Shown here in pieces: positions 53,251 through 62,247 of a stretch of DNA of 64,000 nt (the stretch's first letter is position 1; every line of letters starts with the position of its first letter). The stretch is from Streptomyces sp. NBC_00443 (GTDB lineage Bacteria; Actinomycetota; Actinomycetes; Streptomycetales; Streptomycetaceae): the NCBI RefSeq assembly GCF_036014175.1, contig NZ_CP107917.1, positions 682,001 through 746,000 on the forward strand, in the 5' to 3' direction. The translations under genes were made by a program, and so were the position numbers. The notes beneath the pieces were generated by a model, which did not search any database, was not told the origin of the DNA, and worked only from the letters and a program-made list of their open reading frames with translations.

Positions 53251-53466
53251 ATGAACTCCACCCCCCAGGTTGCGACCGTCGAGATCTCCGACGCCGAGCT
53301 CGACAACGTCTCCGGCGGCCTGCAGGTCAACGCCGTGAACGGTGCCCTCGACGCTGTCAACGGCATCGCCCCGGTCTCCGGCCTGGTCGACACGGTCGTC
53401 GGCACCGTGGAGGGTGTCACCGGCCTGAACACCGCCCCGGTCTCGGGCCTGGTTGCCGGTCTCTGA
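53251..53466 (+). CDS. Double-glycine precursor peptide, orphan NHLM-type
   Basis: 71 aa, ATG 53251 with GGAAGGGAAG upstream. The leader ends EISDAELDNVSGG (residues 11-23), a double-glycine site for a C39 peptidase. The predicted mature part, 48 residues from L24, has no Cys, Trp, Phe, Tyr, Lys, Arg or His. It is built of Val, Gly, Ala, Leu, Asn, Thr and Ser with three acidic residues, and APVSGLV occurs twice. Lack of Cys and of nearby modifying enzymes argues against a lanthipeptide. It could be an unmodified bacteriocin, a signal or a surface-active peptide. Confidence 0.85.
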   Translation: MNSTPQVATVEISDAELDNVSGGLQVNAVNGALDAVNGIAPVSGLVDTVVGTVEGVTGLNTAPVSGLVAGL

Positions 53467-53489
53467 TCGCACCTTTCATACCACTGAGT

Positions 53490-53514
53490 CCCGGAGCCAT
53501 TCCCCGGCTCCGGG
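53490..53514 (+). terminator. Hairpin between precursor and HlyD-like gene
   Basis: CCCGGAGCC (53490-53498) pairs with GGCTCCGGG (53506-53514); the loop is ATTCCCC. As in the ram cluster, a hairpin sits between the peptide and its transport genes and may reduce downstream transcription. Confidence 0.7.
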
Positions 53515-53608
53515 GCTCTTGGGTGCCTGAAAACAACTGGGCACCGTCCGCATCACGACCGGCCCACGCGCGCCGGTCTCCACTCATCCTCAGGTGAGGG
53601 AAAGTTCC

Positions 53609-54415
53609 GTGCAGTTCCGCCAACAGGCCCTCGCCAAGCTCCAGTCACCGGAGGAGCTCGACCTTCCGGTGCGCTTCGCCCGCCCCCAGGGCTGGCTGGT
53701 CCTCTCCGTGACGGTGGTCGTCATGGCCGCAGCGTCCGTGTGGGCGGTGACCGGCTCGGTCGCCTCCACCGTCGGCGCGCCCGCCATCCTCACCCACGGG
53801 CAGGGCAGCTACATCCTGCAGAGCCCGGTCGCCGGGCAGGTCACCTCGGTCCTCGCCGAGCAGGGCCAGCGACTGCCCGCCAACTCCCCCGTACTGAAGG
53901 TCCGTACCGCCGAGGGCGAAACGGTCGTCCGTACCGTCGCCGCAGGCCGGGTCACCGGGCTCGCCGCCACCATCGGGCAGATCATCCAGACCGGCGCGAA
54001 CGTCGCCGCCGTGGAGAAGGTCGCCCACACCAAGGACCCGCTGTACGCGACGGTGTACGTGCCCGCCGAGAACGCGGCGTCCATCCCCGACAAGGCCGCC
54101 GTGGACCTCACCGTCCAGTCGGTGCCCACCCAGGAGTACGGCGTCCTGCGCGGCCACGTGAAGTCGGTGGACCGCTCCGTGCAGTCGGCGCAGCAGATCG
54201 CCGCGTTCCTCGGGGACAACCAGCTCGGCGAGCAGTTCACCAAGGACGGCAGGCCGGTCGCCGTGCTGGTGAAGCTGGACGAGAGGTCGAGCACCGAGAG
54301 CGGCTACAAGTGGTCGTCCGCGGACGGGCCGCCGTTCTCCCTCACGTCCATGACCATGGCCGACGCCTCGATCCGGCTGGCCGACGAGCGTCCCGTCGAT
54401 TGGCTGCTGCCGTGA
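53609..54415 (+). CDS. HlyD-like secretion adaptor of the NHLM system
   Basis: 268 aa from GTG 53609, with GAGGGA seven bases upstream. A short cytoplasmic part is followed by one membrane helix at about 30-50 (WLVLSVTVVVMAAASVWAV) and an extracytoplasmic beta-rich part with lipoyl/barrel-sandwich halves (SPVAGQVTSVLAEQGQ and RTVAAGRVTGL). NHLM export systems use this type of periplasmic-adaptor-like protein even in Gram-positive bacteria. Its last codon overlaps the transporter (GTGA). Confidence 0.85.
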   Translation: MQFRQQALAKLQSPEELDLPVRFARPQGWLVLSVTVVVMAAASVWAVTGSVASTVGAPAILTHGQGSYILQSPVAGQVTSVLAEQGQRLPANSPVLKVRTAEGETVVRTVAAGRVTGLAATIGQIIQTGANVAAVEKVAHTKDPLYATVYVPAENAASIPDKAAVDLTVQSVPTQEYGVLRGHVKSVDRSVQSAQQIAAFLGDNQLGEQFTKDGRPVAVLVKLDERSSTESGYKWSSADGPPFSLTSMTMADASIRLADERPVDWLLP

Positions 54416-56633
54416 GCGCCGCGCAGGAGACGCGCAGCAGGCGCCGCACCGCACCGCCCAAGCGCCCCGTACCCAAGGGCAGGTCCAAGACCGTCCGCAC
54501 ACCCACCATGCTCCAGATGGAGGCCGTGGAGTGCGGCGCCGCCTCCCTCGCGATGGTGCTGGGCCACTACGGCCGCCATGTCCCGCTGGAGGAACTGCGC
54601 ATAGCGTGCGGCGTCTCCCGCGACGGCTCGCGCGCCAGCAACCTCCTGAAGGCCGCCCGCAGCTACGGGCTGACGGCCAAGGGCATGCAGATGGACACGG
54701 CCGCCCTCGCCGAGGTGAAGACGCCGGCCGTCCTGTTCTGGGAGTTCAACCACTACGTCGTCTACGACGGCATGGGCCGCCGCTTCGGCCGCCGGGGCGT
54801 CTACATCAACGACCCCGCCAAGGGCCGCCGCTTCGTGCCCATGGAGGACTTCGACGGCAGCTTCACCGGCGTCGTCCTGGTCATGGAGCCCGGGGAGGAC
54901 TTCAGCAAGGGCGGGCGCAAGCCGGGCGTGCTCGGCGCGATGCCGGCCCGGCTGCGCGGCACCGCGGGCACGATGCCCGCCGCGGTCCTGGCGAGCCTCC
55001 TGCTGGTGGTGGTCGGCGCGGCGGTGCCCGCGCTGAGCCGCACCTACATCGACATGTTCCTCATCGGCGGCCAGACCTCCCTGCTGGGGGTGCTGTTCGC
55101 GTCGATGGGGACCTGTGTCGCGCTCACCGTGGTGCTGACCTGGCTGCAACAGACGAACCTGCTGCGCGGCCGGATCATCTCCTCCACCCTCTCCAGCGCC
55201 CGCTTCCTGCGCCATCTGCTGCGGCTGCCGGTGACGTTCTTCTCCCAGCGCAGCCCGGCCGACCTGGTGCAGCGGCTCCAGTCGAACGACGCGGTGTCCG
55301 AGACGCTGGCCCGTGACCTCGCGGCGGCGGGCGTGGACGCGGTGGTCGTCGTCCTCTACGCGCTCCTCCTCTATACCTACGACCCCCAGCTCACCTTTGT
55401 CGGCATCGGCGTCGCCCTGCTGAACGTCGTCGCCATGCGCGTCGTGATCCGGCTGCGCGCGACCCGTACGGCGAAGCTGCGTGCGGACAGCGCCCGGCTC
55501 ACCAACACCGCCTACACCGGCCTTCAGCTGATCGAGACGATGAAGGCGACCGGCGGCGAGGACGGCTACTTCCGCAAGTGGGCCGGACAGCACGCCACCA
55601 CGCTGGAGGAGCAGCAGCGCCTCGGCGTGCCGAGCGCCTGGCTGGGCGTGGTCGCCCCTACCCTCGCCACGCTCAACAGCGCGCTCATCCTCTGGATCGG
55701 CGGCATGCGCGCGATCGAGGGGGCATATCGGTCGGCCTGCTGGTCGCCTTCCAGGCCCTGGTCACCCGCTTCACCGCCCCGATCACCCGTCTGAACGGCG
55801 TCGCGGGGCGCATCCAGGACTTCGCCGCCGACGTGGCCCGCCTGAAAGACGTGGAGAACTTCGAAGCGGACCCGCTCTACGGCCGCCCCGGCGCGGGCGA
55901 TTCGACGCGCCGGCTGCACGGCCACGTCGAGCTGCAGAACATCACCTTCGGCTACAGCCCGCTCGACAAACCCCTGCTCACCGGCTTCGACCTGACCGTC
56001 GGCCCCGGCCAGCAGGTGGCCCTGGTCGGCGGCTCCGGCAGCGGCAAGTCCACTGTCTCGCGCCTCATCTCCGGTCTGTACGCCCCGTGGGAGGGCGTCA
56101 TCCGCATCGACGACCAGCGCATCGAGGACATCCCGCGCGGCGCCCTCGCGGCCTCCGTCTCCTTCGTCGACCAGGAGGTCTTCCTGTTCGAGGGCACGGT
56201 CCGCGACAACGTGGCGCTGTGGGACCCGTCGATCCCGGACGAGGCGGTGGTGGACGCGCTGCGTGACGCGGCGCTGTACGACGTGGTGATGCGCCGCCCG
56301 GGCGGCATCCAGAGCAGGGTGGAGCAGGACGGCCGCAACTTCTCCGGCGGGCAGCGCCAGCGCCTGGAGATCGCGCGGGCGCTGGTGCGCCGGCCGAGCA
56401 TCCTGGTCCTCGACGAGGTGACGAGCGCGCTCGACGCCGAGACCGAGCAGGTCGTGATGGACAACCTGCGCAAGCGCGGCTGTGCCTGTGTGGTGATCGC
56501 GCACCGGCTCAGCACCGTGCGCGACAGCGACGAGATCGTCGTACTCCAGCACGGCACGATCGTGGAACGCGGCCGGCACGAGGACCTGGTGGCACGCGGC
56601 GGCGCGTACGCGGCACTGGTCAAGGAGCGGTGA
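54412..56633 (+). pseudogene. C39-peptidase ABC transporter of the NHLM system, frameshifted
   Basis: GTG 54412. The N-terminal C39 peptidase has the catalytic Cys in MEAVECGAASLAMVLGHYG, the His in FNHYVVYD and the Asp in YINDPAKG. Membrane helices follow, then a nucleotide-binding domain with GGSGSGKSTV, FSGGQRQRLEIARALVRRP and LVLDEVTSALD. The frame breaks at about 55724: GMRAIEGA continues in the other frame as ISVGLLVAFQALV. One missing base in GGGGGCATA explains it; the restored length is about 740 aa. It would remove the leader at the double glycine and export the peptide. Sequencing error is likely. Confidence 0.87.
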
Positions 56634-56634
56634 G

Positions 56635-59451
56635 ATGACCTCCGTCCACGAGGGTGACCTCGTTCTCAACGCGCTCGGGCAGATGGGCACGCGCATCGAC
56701 TGCGCCGGGCACAACCGGCTCGACCTCGAAGGCCCGCAGGTGCTGTGGCTGGTCGCGTCCGGCGCCGTCGACCTGTTCGCGGTCGACGCCGGGCAGCAGG
56801 GCCACTGGCATCACCTCGGCCGGCTGGAGGCGGGGTCGCTGCTGCTCGGCCCGGTCCCGGGACCGCAGCACACCCTGGTGGCCCGCCCGCTCAGGGACTG
56901 CGTCGTGCACCGCATCGGGCTGCGCGAGCTGTACCAGCCCGCGAACACGCAGACCTGGTCCTACGACGAGTACGGCAACCCGCAGTACGTCCCGCCGCAG
57001 ACGAGCCCGCTGGAGTACGCCCTCGCACTCGGCGTCGGCCGCAGCCTGTCCATCCTCTTCCAGGCGCCGATGGCCAACGAGCGGGCGGCCGAGTTGACCG
57101 ACGACGACGTCTTCTGGATGCAGGTGCCGCCGGGCAGTGTGCAGTACGGCTCGCTGTACGGCGCCGAGGCCGCCGCCGATCTGCTGATGGACCCGGCGGT
57201 CTGGCAGTCCATGGTCGACCAGCAGTACCGCCTGCTGACCACGCTGGACCGCTGGATCGAGCAATTGGAGCGCACCCACGAGTCGCGCACGGCGGAGGGC
57301 ATCAAGGCCGGCGAGGCGGTGCGCGCCCAGGCCGACCGGACGCTGCTGGCGTCCATCGGCAAGCGCAGCGACAAGCGCACGACGGCCGCCGACGCGGACG
57401 CCAGCTACGCGGCCTGCAAGCTGGTCGCCCAGGCGGCCGGGATCACGCTGGCCGAGCCCGCGCAGAGCGGCACCGAGAGCGACCGGCTCGACCCGGTCGA
57501 GCGCGTGGCCATCGCGTCGCGCGTGCGCACCCGGGCCGTACGGCTGGACGGGCCGTGGTGGCGGGACAACGTGGGGCCGCTGGTGGGTCACCGGGCACTG
57601 TCGGGTGCGCCGGTGGCGCTGCTGTGGCGGCGCAGCGGCTATGTCGCCGTCCATCCGGCGACCGGCCGTGAGACGCCGATCGAGAAGGCCAACGCGGAGG
57701 AGTTCGAGCCGCGTGCGGTGATGTTCTACCGGCCGCTGCCCGATCGCGCGTTGAGCCCGCTGCGGCTGCTGCGGTTCAGCATGCGGGGCACCGGCGGCGA
57801 CCTCACGAGCCTCATGATCAGCGGCCTGGTGACGGTCGCGATCGGCGCGCTGGTGCCGATCGCGACGGGCAAGGTGCTCGGCGAGTTCGTGCCCAAGGCG
57901 CAGACCGACCTGATCGTGCAGTTCTGCCTGGCCGTGATGATCAGCAGTGTCGTGGCAGCGGCGTTCATGCTGTTGCAGAACCTGACGATCCTGCGTCTGG
58001 AGGGCCGTATCGAGGCGACGCTCCAACCGGCCCTGTGGGACCGGCTGCTGCGCCTGCCGACGAAGTTCTTCACCGAGCGCTCGACCGGTGAGCTGGCGAG
58101 CCAGGCCATGGGCATCAGCTCGATCCGCCGTCTGATGGCCGGCGTCGGCCCGGTTGTCGCGCAGTCGGTGACGGTCGGTGCGATGAACCTGTCGCTGCTG
58201 TTCTGGTACAGCGTGCCGATGGCGCTGGCGGCGATCGGCATGCTCGTCGTCATCGCGGGGGTGTTCCTGGGGCTCGGGCTGTGGCAGGTGCGCTGGCAGC
58301 GGCGGCTGGTGGTGCTGAGCAACAAGCTGAACAACCAGGCGTTCCAGACGCTGCGCGGGCTGCCGAAGCTGCGGGTCGCGGCGGCGGAGAACTACGCGTA
58401 CGGGGCGTGGGCGGACCAGTTCGCGCGCAGTCGTGAGCTCCAGCAGAGGGTCGGGCGGATCAAGAACCTCACCACGGTGCTGGGTGCGGTGTATCTGCCG
58501 CTGTGCACGCTGCTGATGTTCATGCTGCTGGCGGGTCCGGCGCGCGGCTCGATGTCGGCGGCGGCGTTCCTCACCTTCAGCACCTCGGTGACGATGCTGC
58601 TGACCTCGGTCACCCAGCTGACGGGTGCGTTCGTCTCGGCGGTGGCCGCGCTGCCGCTGTTCGAGGAGATCAAGCCGGTCCTGGAGGCCACGCCCGAGGT
58701 GCGCACGGCGAGCACCCGGCCGGGCCCGCTGACCGGTGCGATGGAGGCGCGCCGCCTGTCCTTCCGCTACTCCGACGACGGTCCCCTCGTCCTCGACGAC
58801 GTCTCCTTCGACGTGCGGTCGGGTGAGTTCGTGGCGATCGTCGGCCCCAGCGGCTGCGGCAAGTCGACGCTGCTCAGGCTGTTGATCGGCTTCGACAAGC
58901 CGGTCTCGGGCAGTGTGCTGTACGACGGTCAGGACCTGGCGGCGCTCGACCAGTCGGCCGTACGACGGCAGTGCGGGGTCGTGCTCCAGCACGCCCAGCC
59001 GTTCACCGGGTCCATCCTGGACGTCATCTGCGGTACGGAACCGTACACGCCGGAGGAGGCGATGGCGGCGGCCGAGATGGCGGGGCTCGCCGAGGACATC
59101 AAGCGGATGCCGATGGGGCTGCACACCATCGTGTCGGGCAGCGGCGCGATCTCCGGCGGGCAGCGGCAGCGGCTGATGATCGCCCAGGCGCTGATCCGCC
59201 GTCCGCGCATCCTCTTCTTCGACGAGGCGACCAGCGCCCTCGACAACGAGACGCAGCGCACGGTCATCGAGAGCACCAAGGCCCTCAACGCCACCCGCAT
59301 CGTCATCGCGCACCGCCTGTCCACGGTGCTGGACGCCGACCGCGTGATCGTGATGGAGGACGGCAAGGTCGCCCAGCAGGGCCCGCCCGCACAGCTGCTG
59401 GCGGACACGCACGGGCGGCTGCACGAGCTGGTGCGGCGCCAGATGGCGTGA
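56635..59451 (+). CDS. NHLM bacteriocin-system ABC transporter, permease/ATPase
   Basis: 938 aa, starting one base after the previous stop. The first 330 residues form the NHLM-specific N-terminal domain (cNMP-like in places, GPQVLWLVASGAVDLF), without a peptidase. The membrane domain is at about 390-640 (SLMISGLVTVAIGALVPIA). The ATPase has GPSGCGKSTLL, ISGGQRQRLMIAQALIRRP and FFDEATSALD. It pairs with the C39 transporter and the HlyD-like adaptor in exporting the peptide. Confidence 0.9.
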   Translation: MTSVHEGDLVLNALGQMGTRIDCAGHNRLDLEGPQVLWLVASGAVDLFAVDAGQQGHWHHLGRLEAGSLLLGPVPGPQHTLVARPLRDCVVHRIGLRELYQPANTQTWSYDEYGNPQYVPPQTSPLEYALALGVGRSLSILFQAPMANERAAELTDDDVFWMQVPPGSVQYGSLYGAEAAADLLMDPAVWQSMVDQQYRLLTTLDRWIEQLERTHESRTAEGIKAGEAVRAQADRTLLASIGKRSDKRTTAADADASYAACKLVAQAAGITLAEPAQSGTESDRLDPVERVAIASRVRTRAVRLDGPWWRDNVGPLVGHRALSGAPVALLWRRSGYVAVHPATGRETPIEKANAEEFEPRAVMFYRPLPDRALSPLRLLRFSMRGTGGDLTSLMISGLVTVAIGALVPIATGKVLGEFVPKAQTDLIVQFCLAVMISSVVAAAFMLLQNLTILRLEGRIEATLQPALWDRLLRLPTKFFTERSTGELASQAMGISSIRRLMAGVGPVVAQSVTVGAMNLSLLFWYSVPMALAAIGMLVVIAGVFLGLGLWQVRWQRRLVVLSNKLNNQAFQTLRGLPKLRVAAAENYAYGAWADQFARSRELQQRVGRIKNLTTVLGAVYLPLCTLLMFMLLAGPARGSMSAAAFLTFSTSVTMLLTSVTQLTGAFVSAVAALPLFEEIKPVLEATPEVRTASTRPGPLTGAMEARRLSFRYSDDGPLVLDDVSFDVRSGEFVAIVGPSGCGKSTLLRLLIGFDKPVSGSVLYDGQDLAALDQSAVRRQCGVVLQHAQPFTGSILDVICGTEPYTPEEAMAAAEMAGLAEDIKRMPMGLHTIVSGSGAISGGQRQRLMIAQALIRRPRILFFDEATSALDNETQRTVIESTKALNATRIVIAHRLSTVLDADRVIVMEDGKVAQQGPPAQLLADTHGRLHELVRRQMA

Positions 59452-59490
59452 TCCGTGGGCTGCGCGGAGCCGTACCAAGTCCGGGGCGGT

Positions 59491-59518
59491 CTCAGGGGTT
59501 CGGTCGGCAACCCCTGAG
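59491..59518 (+). terminator. Terminator of the NHLM operon
   Basis: CTCAGGGGTT (59491-59500) pairs perfectly with AACCCCTGAG (59509-59518); the loop is 8 nt. It lies 40 bp after the stop codon of the last transporter and closes the operon. Confidence 0.8.
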
Positions 59519-59663
59519 GCATGTCCCCCAGACGACCCCGACCACGACCCGGTGCCTTCCCTGATTCCGGTCCCAAGCGGTTGTGACCCCGAGTGGGTCA
59601 CTGCCACGTTCGATCATGCGGGCATTCCCGTGATCCGTTCGCAGGACCCTTGGAAGGGGCTTC

Positions 59664-61204
59664 ATGCACCCACTCATCAGAGCGCTCACCGCCGTGCTCG
59701 CCGCCGGATTACTCACCGGTTCACTCACCGGAACGTCGACGCCGAGGGTGGCGGCGGCGCAGGCCGACCGTCCCGGCCCGGGGTCGACGAAGCAGCAGGC
59801 GATCGACTGGAAGCCGTGTCCCGAGGACGCCACGGCGGAATGCGGGACGCTGCGCCTGCCGGTCGACTGGGCCCGCCCGTCGGGCGAGGCGTTCGAGCTC
59901 GCGGTGGCCCGCCGGAAGGCGACCGATCCGGCTCGCCGGGTCGGCGTGCTGCTGGTCAACCCCGGTGGGCCGGGCGCTTCGGGTGTGGACTTCGCCGTGG
60001 ACGACGCCAAGTCCCACTTCAGCTCGGACATTCAGGAGAGGTTCGACATCGTCGGATTCGACCCGCGGGGCGTCGGCCGCAGCCACCCGGTGATGTGCTC
60101 CACCGAACTGCTGGGCCAACGGCCGTCGGTCTACCCCGCAACCAGGCGCAGTTCGATCGACTCGCCGACTACAACCGCGCGTTGCGCGAGGACTGCAGGC
60201 GGCACACCGGTCCGCTCTTCGACCACGCCGACACCTTGAGCGTCGTCCGGGACATGGATGCGCTGCGCAGATCGCTCGGCGAGAAGAAGATCAACTACTT
60301 CGGCCACTCCTACGGCACCTTGATCGGCGAGCAGTACGCGGAGGAGTACGGCGACCGCATCCGGTCCATGGCCCTCACCGCGAACATCGACCACAGCCTC
60401 GGCGCCCGGGAGTTCCTCGTCTCCTCCGCGGCCGCCGCCGAGGACTCGTTCCAGGAGTTCGTGAAGTGGTGCGACCGCACGAGCTCCTGCGCCCTGCACG
60501 GCCGTGACGTGACCGCCGTGTGGGACGGCCTGCTCGCCCGGGCGGACCGGGGGGAGATCCGCGATCCGGAGCATCCGGACCGGGTCCTGACCGCGCACGA
60601 GATCACGTTCAACGTCTTCAGGATGTTCTACGGCCCGGACAGGGAGCAACTGGCCGCCTATGTGGCGGGCCTCGACGCGCAGGAACCGAGCGAGCGCCAG
60701 CGATCCACGCAGCCTCGGCAGGTCCGGCCGTCGACCCCACAGGGAGCGGACAAGGAGACCGAAGCGGAACCGTTCTACGCGGTCTTCTGCCAGGACTGGC
60801 GCTTCCGCGCGAAGGACTACCCGGAGTACGCCAGGCTGACCCAGGCCGAGATGCGGGCCGCGCCGCACATGCGCGGCACACCACGCGTGCATCCCGCGGT
60901 TGCCGGCTGCATCGGCTGGCCCGACGAGGTGAACAACCCGCAGCACCGTCTGCGCGTCACCGAGGCGCCCGGGATCCTCATGCTGCATGCGCGGCACGAC
61001 CCGGCGAACCACTTCTCGTGGGCGGCGAATGTGCACCGCCAGACCCGCGGGACGACCGTCCTGCTCCCGTACGAAGGCGCCGGACACAGTGTCTACGGCC
61101 GCAGTGACTGCACACGTGACGCCGTGGACGACTACCTCACCGAGCTGAGAATGCCGAGCCCCGGGAGCAGTTGCGCGCCTGCCGCGAAGAACACGACGCA
61201 CTGA
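59664..61204 (+). pseudogene. Secreted tripeptidyl-aminopeptidase-like alpha/beta hydrolase, frameshifted
   Basis: ATG 59664 opens a signal peptide (ALTAVLAAGLLTGSL). The hydrolase shows VNPGGPGASGVDF (oxyanion loop), the nucleophile elbow FGHSYGTLIGEQYAEEY and the C-terminal catalytic region LMLHARHDPANHFSWA with GAGHSVYG. Similar proteins are the Streptomyces tripeptidyl aminopeptidases (Tap/SlpD-E). The frame breaks at about 60136: LLGQRPSVYP should continue RNQAQFDRLADYN. One missing C in TACCCCGC explains it. Restored length about 513 aa. It would trim peptides outside the cell; its place after the peptide operon is suggestive only. Confidence 0.83.
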
Positions 61205-61210
61205 TCGCGC

Positions 61211-61741
61211 TCAGGCGTCCAGGCCCGGGACCGGTGCGCCGGAGGGGAGGCCTGCGGCCACATAGCCGTCGTAGAACACTTTCCAGGGCGCACCGGCCCC
61301 GGCGTGCGGCCCCTCGGAACGCTCCCCGCGCGCGTGCGCGTCGAGGGCGGACAGGCAGACCTCCCAGCCGGCGCCGTTGCGGGCGGCGGTGTTCTCGGCG
61401 ACCAGGACGTTGGTGAGCGTGAAACGGGTGCGCCCCTCGTCCAAGGCCTCCAGGTCGAAGTGCACCTCGTCGCCGCCCCACTCGAAGGACAGGTGCCGGG
61501 GCTCGTCGACGGCGATCACCCGGGCCGCGGAGTCCTCCATGTTCGGGTCGCCGCTGAACTTGATGGTGCCGCCGGGGCGCAGCTCGATCTCGGCGCGGGA
61601 AGGGAACCAGTGCGCGAGTTCGTCGGCGTCGGTCACGAACTGCCAGACGCGCTCGACGGGATGGTCGTAGGTACGGCTGAAGCGGACGGCCGGTCGGCCG
61701 TCGTCCAGGGTCAGATAGCTGCCGGTGAGGTCGGCGGTCAT
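61211..61741 (-). CDS. SRPBCC (AHSA1-like) protein
   Basis: 176 aa. START/Bet v1-like fold: RFSRTYDHPVERVWQFVTDADELAHWFPS, then GGTIKFSGDPN and a C-terminal helix WKVFYDGYVAAGLPSG. Such proteins bind hydrophobic ligands or assist chaperones. It starts 6 bp after the ArsR gene, an ArsR-SRPBCC pair common in actinobacteria, and is probably co-transcribed with and controlled by that regulator. Confidence 0.85.
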   Translation of the reverse strand: MTADLTGSYLTLDDGRPAVRFSRTYDHPVERVWQFVTDADELAHWFPSRAEIELRPGGTIKFSGDPNMEDSAARVIAVDEPRHLSFEWGGDEVHFDLEALDEGRTRFTLTNVLVAENTAARNGAGWEVCLSALDAHARGERSEGPHAGAGAPWKVFYDGYVAAGLPSGAPVPGLDA

Positions 61742-61747
61742 GGTGGA

Positions 61748-62089
61748 TCAGTCCTTCGTGGTGGGTTCCTCGGGGCCGGCCGACGTCTCGTCGAGGCGGC
61801 GGCCCAGCCTGTCCAGGCTGGTGTTCCAGAGCCTTCGGTACGGGTCCAGCCAGGCGTCGAGCTCGGCGATGGGCGCGGGGTCCAGGGCGTAGACGCGGCG
61901 CTGCGCGTCCTGCCTGACCTGCACCAGGCCCGCCTCCCTCAGCACTTTCAGGTGCTTGGAGGTGCTCGGCTGGCTGAGCCCGCATGCCTCCACGATCTCG
62001 CCGACGGGCCGGGGCCGCTCCAGGAGCAGCGCGACGATGGCCCGTCGGTGCGGATCGGCGAGGGCGGTCCAGAGCGAGGCGTCGGCCAT
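61748..62089 (-). CDS. ArsR/SmtB-family transcriptional regulator
   Basis: 113 aa from ATG 62089. Winged helix-turn-helix: LWTALADPHRRAIVALLLERPRPVGEIVEACGLSQPSTSKHLKVLREAGLVQV. No cysteine pairs typical of metal sensors are seen, so it likely senses something other than metals. First gene of a two-gene operon with the SRPBCC protein. Confidence 0.88.
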   Translation of the reverse strand: MADASLWTALADPHRRAIVALLLERPRPVGEIVEACGLSQPSTSKHLKVLREAGLVQVRQDAQRRVYALDPAPIAELDAWLDPYRRLWNTSLDRLGRRLDETSAGPEEPTTKD

Positions 62090-62247
62090 GGATCCAATAT
62101 GCCTCGACGGTTATATTCCAGTCAAGGAATACGTCACCCGAGCGGCGGCCATTTACGCGGGCCCGGGAGCGCGGCGCTCGTGCCGTGGCGACGGCGCACA
62201 GTGGCTGAGTCCGTTGCCGGGACGCGGAAACGGGTACTTGCGCACTC

